Shown here in pieces: positions 35,318-47,668 of a stretch of DNA of 64,000 nucleotides. The translations under genes were made by a program, and so were the position numbers. Numbering within the stretch: the stretch's first letter is position 1; each line of letters begins with the position of its first letter. The notes under the pieces are model-generated. The model had not been told where the DNA came from, ran no database searches, and worked only from the letters and a program-made list of their open reading frames with translations. The stretch comes from Amphiduros pacificus (Eukaryota > Annelida > Polychaeta > Phyllodocida > Hesionidae). Location of the stretch: contig OX439005.1 of the NCBI GenBank assembly GCA_949316495.1, positions 41,724,682 to 41,788,681 of the forward strand, given 5' to 3'.

Positions 35318-36850
35318 TACACTATCGACACGTCCAAAGTAAGAGATAGGGGGTCTGGAGTGACCACTTCATTCACCCCACTGGCCGACTGCTTGTTACC
35401 TAGCTATATAGTGGACATGTCCAAAGTAACAGGGAGGGGGTCTCTATTCACCCCACTGGCCGACTGCTTGTTACCGAGCTATATAGTAGACATGTCCAAA
35501 TTTAACAGGGAGGGGGTCTCTATTCACCCCACTGGCCGACTGCTTGTTACTGAGCTATATAGTGTCCATTGTAACAGGGAGGGGGGTCTCTATTCAACCC
35601 ACTGGCCGACTGCTTGTTACCGAGCTATATAGTGGACATGTCCAATCTAACAGGGAGGGGGTTTCTATACATCTCACTGGCCGACTGCTTGTTACCAAGC
35701 TATATAGTGTCCATTGTAACAGGGAGGGGGTTTCTATATATACAGCTCACTGGCCGACTGCTTGTTACTGAGCTATATAGTGGACATGTCCAAAGTAGCA
35801 GGGAGGGGGTCTCTATTCACCCCACTGGCCGACTGCTTGTTACCAAGCTATAATGTGGACATGTCCAAAGTAACAGGGAGGGGGTCTCTATTCACCCCAC
35901 TGGCCGACTGCTTGTTACCGAGCTATATAGTGGACATGTCCAAAGTAGCAGGGAGGGGGTCTCTATTCACCCCACTGGCCGACTGCTTGTTACCAAGCTA
36001 TAATGTGGACATGTCCAAAGTAACAGGGAGGGGGTCTCTATTCACCCCACTGGCCAACTGCTTGTTACCAAAGTATATAGTGGACATGTCCAAAGTAACA
36101 GGGAGGGGATCTCTATTCACCCCACTGGCCGACTGCTTGTTACCAAGCTATAGAGTAAACATGTCCAAAGTAACAGGGAGGGGGGGGGGTCTCTATACAG
36201 CTCACTGGCCGACTGCTTGTTACCGAGCTATAGAGTAAACATGTCCAAAGTAACAGGGAGGGGGGGGGGGTCTCTATACAGCTCACTGGCCGACTGCTTG
36301 TTACCAAGCAATATAGTGTCCATTGTAACAGGGAGGGGGTCTCTATAAAGCTCACTGGCCGACTGCTTGTTACCGAGCTATATAGTGGACATGTCCATTG
36401 TAACAGGGAGGGGGTCTCTATACAGCTCACTGGCTGACTGCTTGTTACCAAGCAATATAGTGTCCATTGTAACAGGGAGGGGGTCTCTATACAGTTCACT
36501 GGCCGACTGCTTGTTACCAAGCAATATAGTGTCCATTGTAACAGGGAGGGGGTCTCTATTCACCCCACTGGCCGACTGCTTGTTACCGAGCTATATAGTG
36601 TCCATTGTAACAGGGAGGGGGTCTCTATACAGCTCACTGGCTGACTGCTTGTTACCAAGCAATATAGTGTCCACTGTAACAGGGAGGGGGTCTCTATTCA
36701 CCCCACTGGCCGACTGCTTGTTACCGAGCTATATAGTGGACATGTCCAAAGTAACAGGGAGGGGGTCTCTATTCACCCCACTGGCCAACTGCTTGTTACC
36801 AAGATATATAGTGGACATGCCCATTGTAACAGGGAGGGGGTTTAGGGGAT
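35318..36850. repeat. 66/75-bp minisatellite, about 20 copies
   Basis: Units share ACTGGCCGACTGCTTGTTAC and AACAGGGAGGGGGTCTCTAT. A long type carries GTGGACATGTCCAAAGT and a short type carries GTGTCCATTGT, giving lengths of about 75 and 66 bp. A 150-bp dimer is duplicated exactly or nearly so at about 35770-36070. The left half is mostly the long type; the short type dominates 36300-36700. The G-run grows to 9-10 G in two copies near 36180-36270. Many overlapping open frames here are repeat by-products. Confidence 0.95.
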
Positions 36851-38895
36851 GACTGCTCTCTACACCTCACTGACTGACCGCGTGCTGCCAAGTTTCACAG
36901 CCTCAGGGTGACGACAACACATCTGACCCACAAATCATCTCCATGAATTGCCCCTTTGTACAAACTCCTTTCTTTGACACAATCCATTCAAGTTTAATAG
37001 TTCACATTGCGGTCCCATGATCCGACTTTTCATTGAGACAAAATTTGTTGAATTTGGTAGAATATATTTTCTTTGCATTAAAATAGCATATTCTAATTGA
37101 AAAAAATAGAAATTCAAGTTTCGAGAATAATATTGACAAAATAATATTGAAAAAATAAGCCTTTCATGTTGGATTATCGGGAGTGACAGATGTTCCAAGT
37201 TTGGCTGCGTTATCTGGCTTGAGAGCGCATGGAATGTCAATGTTATTTCAGTAAAACTTATATAAACATCACTCACATAACACTTTTTATTAAATATATT
37301 TGTATATATCAGGTCAATATTAGTTTATTGAATCCATTTGAATGCCATTCAATAAGGCAGGATTTAACAATGTGTTGAGATTCCAGCCAAAAGTCAATTA
37401 TATGACTTAGCAGTCAAAAAATGAAGATAAATATAAATCTGATGAGTTTTATGATGAATTTATTTAGTCACATTAATTTTTGATAATATCAGAATGAAAT
37501 TTTTTTTTTGGCATTGTGATGATACATGACATTAAATCTGGCAGAAAAATCATAACTTGATGAATAATTAAATTACATCTTTCTCATCGCACCATTAATG
37601 ATGTTTTGTTCAAACATGCTGGCTGAAAATGAATATTTTAATTATGCTTTTAACTGGGATTGGATAAATATAGAATAATGTTATTAAAATCAAAAGCTAA
37701 TCTTTTATACATATAAGTGGCTTCTTTTTCTTTGTATAAGCTTTACCAAAGTGGATTTGATTCACTGTTCCTTCGTGTACAGTTTGTAATCAAAATTGTG
37801 TGAATACAGGAACTAAAATAATAATATAGGAGAAAAAAAATGCTTTGGCTAACACGGTGCTTTGTCCACTTTAGGACCTCAGCCCACAGAAAGAATTTAG
37901 AGCTTGCTTTTCACACATAGTTGAAAATGGCTTTTTTCCCTTGGTTTGCTGGGCTAATATACCTTCGTCAAAAAGGCATAGAATTTATGGTAAGCGTATG
38001 GCAGGCAGCCATAATGTGGCACTTGACAGGCAAGCATAAAGGAATTACACAGTTTACAACAGACATGAGTTACGCAGAAATAAAGATGATTTAGTGAGCA
38101 TTGTGTCAGAAGTGTTCTGTGATATTAAGTTCATGTAGAAATAGCAGCTGTGTCAGTAATAACGTCGGCATCATTATATTTCCTCTCTCAGCATCATAAC
38201 CCAGTGAGATCCATAGCTCAGCACTGACCCAGTTAGATCTGTTACAGAGAAAAAGCTTTTCTAAATGTTAAATATACCACACCATGACACTGAGGTGTCC
38301 CTTTAATATTGCTTTGTATATTTACTGCTGTTTTACAATAAACACACTTAACAAGCCAACTTACACCATTTTAAATCCCAGGATAATTAATGGTCAATTA
38401 ATGATATTGAACATCAGAAGTAGTGGCATCAACATATTGTGACCCAACAAGAGATAAAAAAAACCCTGGCCCTTCAGCATAAATTGACATGGGTTGCAAC
38501 TTATAATGGAATGATTATCAATTTCATTACTAATTATATAATTTGATATTTCACTTTTAAATTTTGTTTTATTCAATATATTCAATTGAATTCTTTTTTT
38601 TTCTTTCATGTGCTGTTCTTGGTGTGATCGTGTGATACACAGGTAAGTGAATTAAGACTTTTTTTAGATTGTGTCCAATAATGTGAATATTCATGATCAT
38701 GAATAGGTATATATATATATATATATGTATGACAGAATTAAAAAATATTTGGATGAAATGTCTCTTGACAGAGAACATGATTGTTTTTTATGTTACATAG
38801 AGGATGATTCTTGTTTAATTGTGAGATATTTAAATAAGACTGCATATGTCAATAACATCTTTTATTCTCATTTAGGTTTATCAATATATCTGTAA
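36851..38895. other. No gene seen; AT-rich unique sequence
   Basis: Strongly AT-rich, with a T-run at 37500 and a short (TA)n at 38706-38726. A 113-codon minus-strand frame at 36935-37276 is unsupported. Confidence 0.55.
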
Positions 38896-39228
38896 ATATG
38901 TCAGGTATGGGTGGGAGAAATGTCACAGGTATGGGTGGGAGAAATGTCACAGTTATGGGTGGGAGAAATGTCACAGGTATGGGAGGTATAAATATCACAG
39001 GTATGGGTGGGAGACATGTCACAGGTATGGGTGGGAGAAATATCACAGGTAAGGATGGGAGAAATGTCACAGGTATGGGTGGGAGAAATGTCACAGGTAT
39101 GGGAGGTAGAAATGTCACAGGTATGGGTGGGAGAAATATCATGGGTATGGGAGGTAGAAATATCACAGGTATGGGTGGGAGAAATATCACAGGTATGGGT
39201 GGGAGAAAAAGTGTTGAAATTGTGGTGT
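38896..39228. repeat. 24-bp minisatellite, about 14 copies
   Basis: Unit GGTATGGGTGGGAGAAATGT plus CACA, with no length change. Variants are ATATCACA and GGAGGTAGAA. The period is a multiple of three and frames stay open on both strands (MGGRNVTG in one); a 303-codon minus-strand frame across this region, which includes the (TA)n, is likewise incidental. Confidence 0.97.
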
Positions 39229-39231
39229 ATG

Positions 39232-39234
<3 letters not shown>

Positions 39235-39296
<62 letters not shown>
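39235..39296. repeat. (TA)n microsatellite
   Basis: About 60 bp of uninterrupted TA, lying directly beside the 24-bp array. Confidence 0.97.
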
Positions 39297-39299
<3 letters not shown>

Positions 39300-40013
39300 A
39301 TGCCCACGCACATGGAAATATTTGATGTTCTATAAAGTAACATGATGTGTGAAAATCTGAGCTTGTGAGAATTAATGTGGATCATTCCTGTGATACGGTG
39401 TGAGGTATCCATGGAAACATATCCATTGGAAGTGCACATTAACTTGCCTTTATAGGATGCACCCAAACTTTGATCTGGGTTGAAGTTTTTTTTCATTTGG
39501 ATTCTCCAATAAGCTATGTGGCTTTGAACTGTTACAATGTTACGATGATAGTAAAAATAGGACTTTTCTAAGAATGTTATTTTATCTACTGAATAAATAT
39601 TAACTTGGATAATTTGATCCTTTTGAATTGGCAATATTTCATGTATGATTGGTTGCTCTAATCCGATTGGCAGAAAAATTTGGCAGGGCCAAAGGTCAGT
39701 CTGATATATATCTTGGTGCCATCCCAGTAATGGAAATGTAAATAATAGTCTCCTACACAAGATTTACACGGCATCTTCCAGATGATAAATGGGGCACATT
39801 TAATAGATCAATATATGAAGCATGTTTGGTTATAACTGCATATCATGAAAGGTTGCATGTACCTGATAGAGGCACGGGACTTTATCATACTGGACCAGCG
39901 AGAGACCTCACTGGACCCAGTGTGCCATCTGGTGGAATAGGACCATGGATAAGACAGAACTTTTGGATAAAAGTTGCGTTTTGTTAAGTTGGTGTCAAAT
40001 TGTTCTGATTATG
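39297..40013. other. No gene seen; unique sequence
   Basis: Unique sequence without a supported feature. Confidence 0.6.
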
Positions 40014-40300
40014 TGGGGAGGGGGAATGGTTCAGTTGGTGAGATGTCTTTTTTTTTCATGCTAAAGGCATTGGGTTCAAATCCATGTTGGGAAAAGTACT
40101 TCAAGCTTGCTGCCTGGTTGGGAATGGTGTATACATGACAAGTGTTTCATGACAAGTTATCAAAGATTTGTGTCATCACATATATGTGCAGAAGAAAGAT
40201 CCTTGGTTACTCTTCAAAAAGAGTAGGGCCCGAGTCCAGATGACAGGCCTCAATATTATCTGATTTAGCCTGGAAAGTGCTCAAAAATGGTTAATGCATC
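40014..40300 (+). mobile_element. tRNA-derived SINE, plus strand
   Basis: tRNA-like head with A box TGGTTCAGTTGG at 40027-40038 and B box GGTTCAAATCC at 40073-40083. A ~200-bp body contains AGTAGGGCCCGAGTCC near 40223-40238; GGCCCGAG also occurs in the SINE at 669-996. The 3' limit is approximate because no simple tail is left. The T9 run between the boxes may be a later expansion and would end polymerase III transcription early. Confidence 0.65.
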
Positions 40301-42230
40301 AAGCAAAGTTAACCTACTTGCATCAATTCACCTCTGGTGCAATATTTCTAAATAAGTGTAGTATGCAATTTTATATTTTCACACAACACTATAAATGTAT
40401 TTATAATTTAGGGATGATGGATGTGAGCAGTTCTCTGCATTATCTCCACCCCAATTCTTAAAGACACACATGCAGTTGATATATCAGTGTATCAAGGAAG
40501 CTATTTGCATAGGCCAGTCTCAGATAAAATACATCGCATAAAATCAATTACTCAGTAATCACACATACAGATTTCATACTTGTTAACCATGAATATCTAG
40601 AATTAGCACACAGCCAAACTGTCTTGTACGTCATGCCCAGCAAGCCACAAACTCCAAACAACACCAAAAATCTGGCCCCATAACAAGGAGGCCTGTGTAG
40701 TAAAGGAGTACACGCATATTAGTCAGGTCGGTGTTGGTTTGCTTGTGTAAGGAATGATAGATTACAAGAAGGAACAGAGCACAAGATGCCTCGTCTTGAA
40801 TAATTCATCTGCCATTGTTAAGGCTATTGTATGTGTGGGTATCCTGCCTTTCAAGTATTGAGACTTCATATTTTCTGAACATCAGATGCAGGTGGGTTAG
40901 TGCAACCCACAGGTTGTTTATCTCACGATTCCCACTCAAATTTGATCTTGCTTCTCTTCAACTCTATTTGGTCTAAAAAAGGTCCACCGTTTTCAGCCAT
41001 TATTTTAATGATATATGCAAATATTTTGGCTATTCATAACACCATTGATGTGTATATATTTGAATTTACGAACTTTTAATTTATCATTTTTCTCTCTGCA
41101 GAGACATTTATTCTTCCATGTGTAATTAAAAAAAAGAATGTTATGTTGTTTTATGTTATGTTGTAGCCATGCAATGAGATCTGTCTGTTAGACAAGATAT
41201 AAGAACTATTAATCTGAAAACATCTCTGGAAGTTTTAGTCTTTGCATAGAGTTCATTACGAAAATAAATATCTTCAGAAAACTTGGAAAGTTTACAATAT
41301 TCCAAAGAAAATGAAGTTATCATATTACATATATATACTTAACAAGATCAAAATATCCTGGCTGCTATTATATCCAAGTGGAAAGTGTTGATGTTTACAA
41401 TGAATTTAATGAATTGTTATCTTCAAAGATATATTTCTCTAAATTAATAAATGTATATAAAATGTGGATATAAGTTTTTCTAGGTTCTCCAGGCACACAG
41501 TTGATATATAATATATCATGGCTATCTATGTGTTATCTACACAAAATCTATCATAATAAAGTAACATTTCTCAATCAGCTGCTGACCAAAAAAATACCAG
41601 ACATAAAATGTGAGAAAAAGTACATACAAAAAGGGTATTAGGTAATCTCTAGGTACATAACTCAGACCATGAAATCTGTATGGAGGAACTAATCTGACAC
41701 CCTTAAGTATCACTCCAAACAACTTGTTTTCACAGAAGAGAAGCTTTCTTATTATGTACAGGTTTCAGCTTGTTTATAAAGTTTCCAAATCACTGTGGGT
41801 TCTCAACAGGCAGTTTAAGTTGTGTATTGCTAAGTAAACAATTGTATATATACAAACACAAGACAAGCTGGACTAATCTGCTACCAAAATGTTCAGCGCT
41901 AAGATGTAAATCTCACAAGGTGTAAATCCCGCAAAGGGTCAAATAATTCTTATGATGCCCTCAAAAGAAATTCCTCAAAACATCAAATATCAGTGCAATT
42001 ATTCTTGCTACTGTCATTCTGCGAATTATGAACAATCATTTTGTGCAAGATAAATGTCGTGGGAATAAATGCTATTTGCAGTATTTAAAAAAGATTCAAG
42101 CCTAGCTGATTTTGAAAGTTGGCTGCTGTGACCTTGAAAATAGTTTAAGGTCTCCAAGCCCCTCATCTGTAGATTATATCTGCCAAGTCATATCAGTATT
42201 ACTCTATTTATTACAGCATTCACGAGTGAA
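40301..42230. other. No gene seen; AT-rich unique sequence
   Basis: AT-rich unique sequence; no exon or repeat recognised. Confidence 0.6.
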
Positions 42231-42235
42231 GTTGC

Positions 42236-42295
42236 TCCAGTGCTGGTCATGACATTGACCTTGACCCAAGGTCACAAAAACTTTGGCTCAAAAAA
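42236..42295 (+). repeat. Possible single decayed monomer of the family 1 satellite
   Basis: GTGCTGGTCATGACATTGAC and CTTGACCCAAGGTCAC recall the end of a family 1 monomer (TGACCTTGACCT then CAAGGTCACAGGGAC) but without the hairpin ends. It keeps the inverted TGACCTTG/CAAGGTCA pair. The resemblance is short, so common origin is uncertain. Confidence 0.35.
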
Positions 42296-43059
42296 TATCT
42301 CAGGATAACATATCATCATGTTGTAGTATTTAGTCTTTATGTCCAAGCGTAACTGAATGAGGAAGAAAACAAAGTGCGGTGGCAAATGTGGTGGAAACAG
42401 GGCAAGAGCATAATGTCAGTTGATTGGAAAGATTGGAAAGAGCTTGGAAAGAGTAGGTCTGCCACTAGGTGTCAGCGCAGTGCACCATCCAACTCTCACA
42501 TAGTCTCGCACAATCATTTTTGCACAAATTACTTAACAGTGAAAATTCTCTGGACAAGCTGGCCAAATGGCCACATGTGGGAAACGGGAAGTGGCAATGG
42601 TGGCACCACCACGAGATCGGTTCACCTGAGCAATAATGCAGAACTTTAACTTGTTTCCAATCTCTGTTTTAAATGTCTCTGCCATTTGGCAGTAATGCTT
42701 AGAATCAGAGTGCAAGGATTTCTGTCTGTTGTGACTGATAGTGGAGCAGAGATAAAGGCGGATCTTAAAAGCTCTCACCAGTGGCCGTAATTAAGATTTG
42801 TGGTATTATTTCTTGTCTTAACACATCAAAGAAAGGCCATGGATTGAAGTCGCAGTTCTAATACCGGATGGAGAAAAGGTCCAGACATTCCTTGGCCTTT
42901 ATTGGCTGCCTTCATGTTGCATAGAACTTAAAGATGCTTTGAAGATGACATAAAAAATGAGAAGTACAAAGTGTTCTCTTGTGTTTATATGTGCAAAGAT
43001 GAATTCTTATATAAAAGCCATGTAGTGTTTTAGCTCTCTGGCACATCCCATCTATCACA
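42296..43059. other. No gene seen; unique sequence
   Basis: Mixed-composition sequence. Opposed frames of 91 codons (42374-42649, plus) and 81 codons (42533-42778, minus) have no domain and are not called. Confidence 0.5.
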
Positions 43060-43668
43060 ATGCCAGGGGACATACCAGTGGTATAATCTGGCATTCTTCC
43101 AGGGGACAAAGCAGTGGTATAATCTGGCATACTTCCAGGGGACATACCAGTTGTATGATCTGGCATACTTCAGCAGACATACCAGTAGTATGATCTGGCA
43201 TACTTCCAGGGGACATGCCAGTGGTATAATCTGGCATACTTCACCGGACATACCAGTATTATGATCTGGCATACTTCCAGGGGACATACCAGTTGTATGA
43301 TCTGGCATACTTCCAGGGGACTTGCCAGTGGTATAATCTGGCATACTTCCAGGGGACATACCAGTAGTATGATCTGGCATACTTCAGCAGACATACCAGT
43401 GGTATGATCTGGCATACTTCAGCAGACATACCAGTAGTATGATCTGGCATACTTCCAGGGGACATGCCAGTGGTATAATCTGGCATACTTCACCGGACAT
43501 ACCAGTATTATGATCTGGCATACTTCCAGGGGACATACCAGTGGTATGATCTGGCATACTTCCAGCGGACATACCAGTGGTATAATCTGGCATACTTCCA
43601 GGGGACATACCAGTGGTATAATCTGGCATACTTCCAGGGGACATATCAGTGGTATAATCTGGCATACT
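43060..43668. repeat. 36-bp minisatellite, about 17 copies (left half of a compound array)
   Basis: Unit ATACCAGTGGTATAATCTGG plus CATACTTCCAGGGGAC. Variants include TTCAGCAGAC and TTCACCGGAC blocks (one base shorter), which recur in the same order and so show duplication of multi-unit blocks. All overlapping frames are repeat by-products. Confidence 0.96.
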
Positions 43669-44555
43669 TCCAGTCTGAGTGAGATCACTAAACCAGGGGA
43701 CATACCAGTGGTATAATCTGGCATACTTCCAGTCTGAGTGAGATCACTACACCAGGGGAAAAATGCCAGTGGTAAAATCTGGCATGCTTCTACCCTGGGT
43801 GCCATCACAACACCAGGGGAAGTACCAGTGGTATAATCTAGCATGCATCTACCCTGGGTGCCATCACAACACCAGGGGAAGTACCAGTGGCATAATCTAG
43901 CATGCATCTACCCTGGGTGCCATCACAACACCAGGGGAAGTACCAGTGGCATAATCTAGCATGCATCTACCCTGGGTGCCATCACAACACCAGGGGAAGT
44001 ACCAGTGGTATAATCTAGCATGCATCTACCCTGGGTGCCATCACAACACCAGGGGAAGTACCAGTGGTATAATCTAGCATGCATCTACCCTGGGTGCCAT
44101 CACAACACCAGGGGAAGTACCAGTGGTATAATCTAGCATGCATCTACCCTGGGTGCCATCACAACACCAGGGGAAGTACCAGTGGTATAATCTAGCATGC
44201 ATCTACCCTGGGTGCCATCACAACACCAGGGGAAGTACCAGTGGTATAATCTAGCATGCATCTACCCTGGGTGCCATCACAACACCAGGGGAAGTACCAG
44301 TGGTATAATCTAGCATGCATCTACCCTGGGTGCCATCACAACACCAGGGGAAGTACCAGTGGTATAATCTGGCATGCATCTACCCTGGGTACCATCACAA
44401 CACCAGGGGAAGTACCAGTGGTATAATCTGGCATGCATCTACCCTGGGTGCCATCACAACACCAGGGGAAGTACCAGTGGTATAATCTAGCATGCATCTA
44501 CCCTGGGTGCCATCACAACACCAGGGGAAGTACCAGTGGTATAATCTAGCATGCC
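43669..44555. repeat. 59-bp minisatellite, about 15 copies (right half of a compound array)
   Basis: The 36-bp unit with 23 bp added between CATACTTCC and CCAGGGGA. The first two 59-bp units still carry AGTCTGAGTGAGATCACTA next to otherwise 36-bp-type sequence. From about 43780 the units are uniform, with TACCCTGGGTGCCATCACAA in that place. The left units are thus intermediates between the two repeat types. Confidence 0.95.
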
Positions 44556-45994
44556 TCAGATGATAAAATCCATCTGAGTCTTGCGTCTCATGCTGTTTAT
44601 AAATTCTAGAAAAAAAATACAGTTTATTGCTTGGAATTTAAAGCAGACTGTGGAATAGACTGAGATGAAACATTTTTCATAGTAGTTTGGAATTATAAGG
44701 ATTTGTCTGAAGCATTGATTTAAAAGGATAAAGTAAGTTATATCATAAAAAAATTGCCAATATTGGATGTATTTTGGAGTTGGAGACTCTGAACCATAGT
44801 AGTTGGAATATTACTATGAAATACATTCCTCAACTTTTTCCTTCAAAACATGTAACATTTTAGGTGATAAATCTGTTTTCTTTTGCATGGAGCATTGTTT
44901 CATGGCTAAGCATTAAGTGGGAAGCACACAGAAGGTACTGTGCTTTCCTCACAGGGAGATTTATGTCATAGTTTAGATGCAAGCCTCAGAGGACATCCCA
45001 CAACATAAAGAGTGCATACAAAATAGCTGCTCTGTCCACTAGCCGGGTTACCAATGGCTGCGATATATGCCCCTCAGATGTGCGTCCTTTATGGACGTCG
45101 TCCATAAAGTTTGTAATTAAGCCCGCGTCCCAGTCATTTGTCAGCATGATGCTATTGCGCACTACAAAGCTGGTCGAGACCCACGTAACCTCGACATCGT
45201 TATTTCTCTGTCCTCTTTTGTACCAGGCTTTGTGTCGAGAGAAGACGGGGATTTCGGGTCACAAAGGCAAGCATCCAAGTTACCAATTACGGGCCGCATC
45301 TATTCTGTGGCGAGGAGGAACCAATTGAAAGACACGACTCTCCGTGGACAATTCTTGTCTGTGATCACAACATACTTGTTGGAATAGACACGCAATCGGT
45401 GGTGGCGGAAAACATTTCAGGGGACACTATTCATCAGGTTTGATGCTAGTGAGATATGACAGTGACAAGTGACACTTGTGAGTTTGATGCTCACAGGAAA
45501 CAGATCAGGGGGCCCGTGAACAAGAGATTGCATAATTTGATGTTATGAAAGATTATTTCCACTGGGGTAGATCATTGATTTCCTGGCGGCCCATGATGAA
45601 GCATGACAAAATATCAGTGACGGAACCAGATTGTGTTCCTGTTCAAACACGGCCAGCCCGCATTGCTCGACCGCACAGCCAAAGCTGACAATATTAGTTC
45701 TGGGACAAATCAATCAATCTGAAGACATCCTGTATTGTTAAGGCAGCAGTTAATCATCACTTTGTGAAATGCAAATATACATGCATCATTGATTCAAAAG
45801 TTTACTTAAATTTCTATTTGTTCCAAGCCAGAGAGAAATTACAAGTATAAAAATGTAGTGGTATTGAATATGACATTTTTTAGATTATGTCAATAAATAG
45901 CATTTGGAATGATGGAGACGGTGTCCCGCTTCTGCTTCAAGGTCACCTCTCTATCTTCTGGTTTTATGCCTTCATTAACTCATTAATCCACTGG
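44556..45994. other. No gene seen; CpG-richer unique segment inside
   Basis: The part at about 45040-45480 is richer in CpG (GTGCGTCC, GACGTCGTCC, GCCCGCGTCC, AATCGGTGGTGGCGG) than its surroundings. An 82-codon plus-strand frame (45080-45328) has no recognised domain and no clear splice sites. Conserved non-coding sequence or a short exon are both possible. The rest is AT-rich. Confidence 0.45.
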
Positions 45995-46440
45995 TATCAT
46001 GGCCTTACTGGTCCCATGCCAATAATGGTCAAATGCATCTGCTTGTTCGATCATTCCTCAACTGGTCCCATTTCTATACTGGTCCCTTGGCTCTAATGGT
46101 TTCATTCCTTTACTGGTTCCATACTACTACTAATCCAATGCCTCTTCTGGTATCATGCCTGCATCTACTGGTCCCATGCCTCTACTGGTCCTATGCCTCT
46201 ACTGGTCCCATGGATCTACTGGTCCCATGCCTCTACTGGTTCTATGCCTCTACTGGTCCCATGGATCTACTGGTCCCATGCCTCTACTGGTTTTTTGCCT
46301 CTACTGGTCCCATGGATCTACTGGTCCCTTGCCTCTACTGGTCCTATGCCTCTACTGGTCCCATGGATCTACTGGTCCCTTGCCTCTACTGGTTCTATGC
46401 CTCTACTGGTCCCATGCCTCTACTGGTCTCCATCCACTAT
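45995..46440. repeat. 17-bp minisatellite with 51-bp higher-order unit
   Basis: The basic 17-bp unit is ATGCCTCTACTGGTCCC. In the core (46150-46430) it is organised as a 51-bp trimer whose third member reads ATGGATCTACTGGTCCC. Edges are decayed from about 45995. 51 and 17x3 keep several frames open, explaining the 113-151 codon frames. Confidence 0.93.
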
Positions 46441-46934
46441 TATTCCTCAGCTGGTTCCCTGCTTCCATTGGTACCATACTATCACTAATAAACATCACCC
46501 CTCTTTACTTGTTCCACGTTTTTTACTGACATGATGAATCTATAATTAATTGGTTCATGGAAGATGCTTCATGAAAAAGAATTCCCTTTTTACCCTCACC
46601 ACTTTATCATCCATTATCATTTTATTTCCATTACAGCCCAAACTTTTTTTTACTTGGTTGTGTGTGGAGAGGCAAAATGAATTTTTGCGGATAAAATTAA
46701 GATGATACCTGCATAGTATTACAATGAAAAATATAAATGTTGATGAAATTGGTCTCAGTTGGAAGAAAAAGGAAACCTAGAGATAAAGAGAACCAATAGA
46801 ATTATATTCACCATTCTTCATGGGAAGAGTCCATGTGGTTAAGATGAGAAAAAACCTTGGTGTGGAGATACTATAGAGGTAAAATTGTGATATTCGTCTG
46901 CTCAATTCAACACCTAAAGAACAGAGCCTCTCCA
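46441..46934. other. No gene seen; unique sequence
   Basis: AT-rich unique sequence between two arrays. Confidence 0.6.
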
Positions 46935-47668
46935 AGCAGAGGACCTATTTGACCAGCTTACAGGCAGAGGACCTACTTGACCAGCTTACAGGCAGATGAC
47001 CTATTTGACCAACTTACAGGCAGAGGACCTATTTGACCAGCTTACAGACAGAGGACCTATTTGACCAGCTTACAGGCAGAGGACCTATTTGACCAGCTTA
47101 CAGGCAGAGGACCTATTTGACCAGCTTACAGGCAGAGGACCTATTTGACCAGCTTACAGGCAGAGGACCTATTTGACCAGCTTACAAGGCAGAGGACCTA
47201 TTTGACCAGCTTACAGGCAGAGGACCTGTTTGACCAGCTTCCAGGCAGAGGACCTACTTGACCAGCTCACAGGCAGAGGACCTATTTGACCAGCTTACAG
47301 GCAGAGGACCTATTTGACCAGCTTACAGGCAGAGGACCTATTTGACCGGCTTACAGGCAGATGACCTATTTGACTAACTTCCAAACAGAGTACCTGTTTG
47401 ACCAGCTAAGAAGTATGGGATCTACATGTACTTGACTAACTTCCAATCTGAGGACCTATTTTCTAGCTTACAAACAAAGAACCTATTGTCTAGCTCACAA
47501 ACAAAGGGCCTATTGACTAGCTAACAAGCAAAGGACCTATTGACTAGCTAACAAGCAAAGGACCAATTTGAAGATCAAAAGCAAATGACCCTTATGACCT
47601 ATTTGACTTACTAGCAAAGCACCTATCTGACTAGCTTATTAGCAAAGGACCTATTTGACTAGCTTACA
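46935..47668. repeat. 28-bp minisatellite with decaying right end
   Basis: Uniform copies of GCTTACAGGCAGAGGACCTA plus TTTGACCA from about 46935 to 47370. Progressively altered copies (ACAAGCAAAGGACC, CTAGCTAAC) follow to about 47668, with irregular spacing. Confidence 0.95.

Noticed and set aside
35318-36850. GGACATGTCC in long-type units fits a p53 half-site
   Set aside because: Half-sites are ~75 bp apart, far beyond the spacing of a functional p53 site, and a 10-bp palindrome match is easily fortuitous.
35306-36852. Many overlapping frames of 60-161 codons
   Set aside because: By-products of the 66/75-bp array on both strands.
38849-39760. 303-codon minus-strand frame
   Set aside because: It runs through the 24-bp array and a (TA)n tract; the unique part has no recognisable domain.
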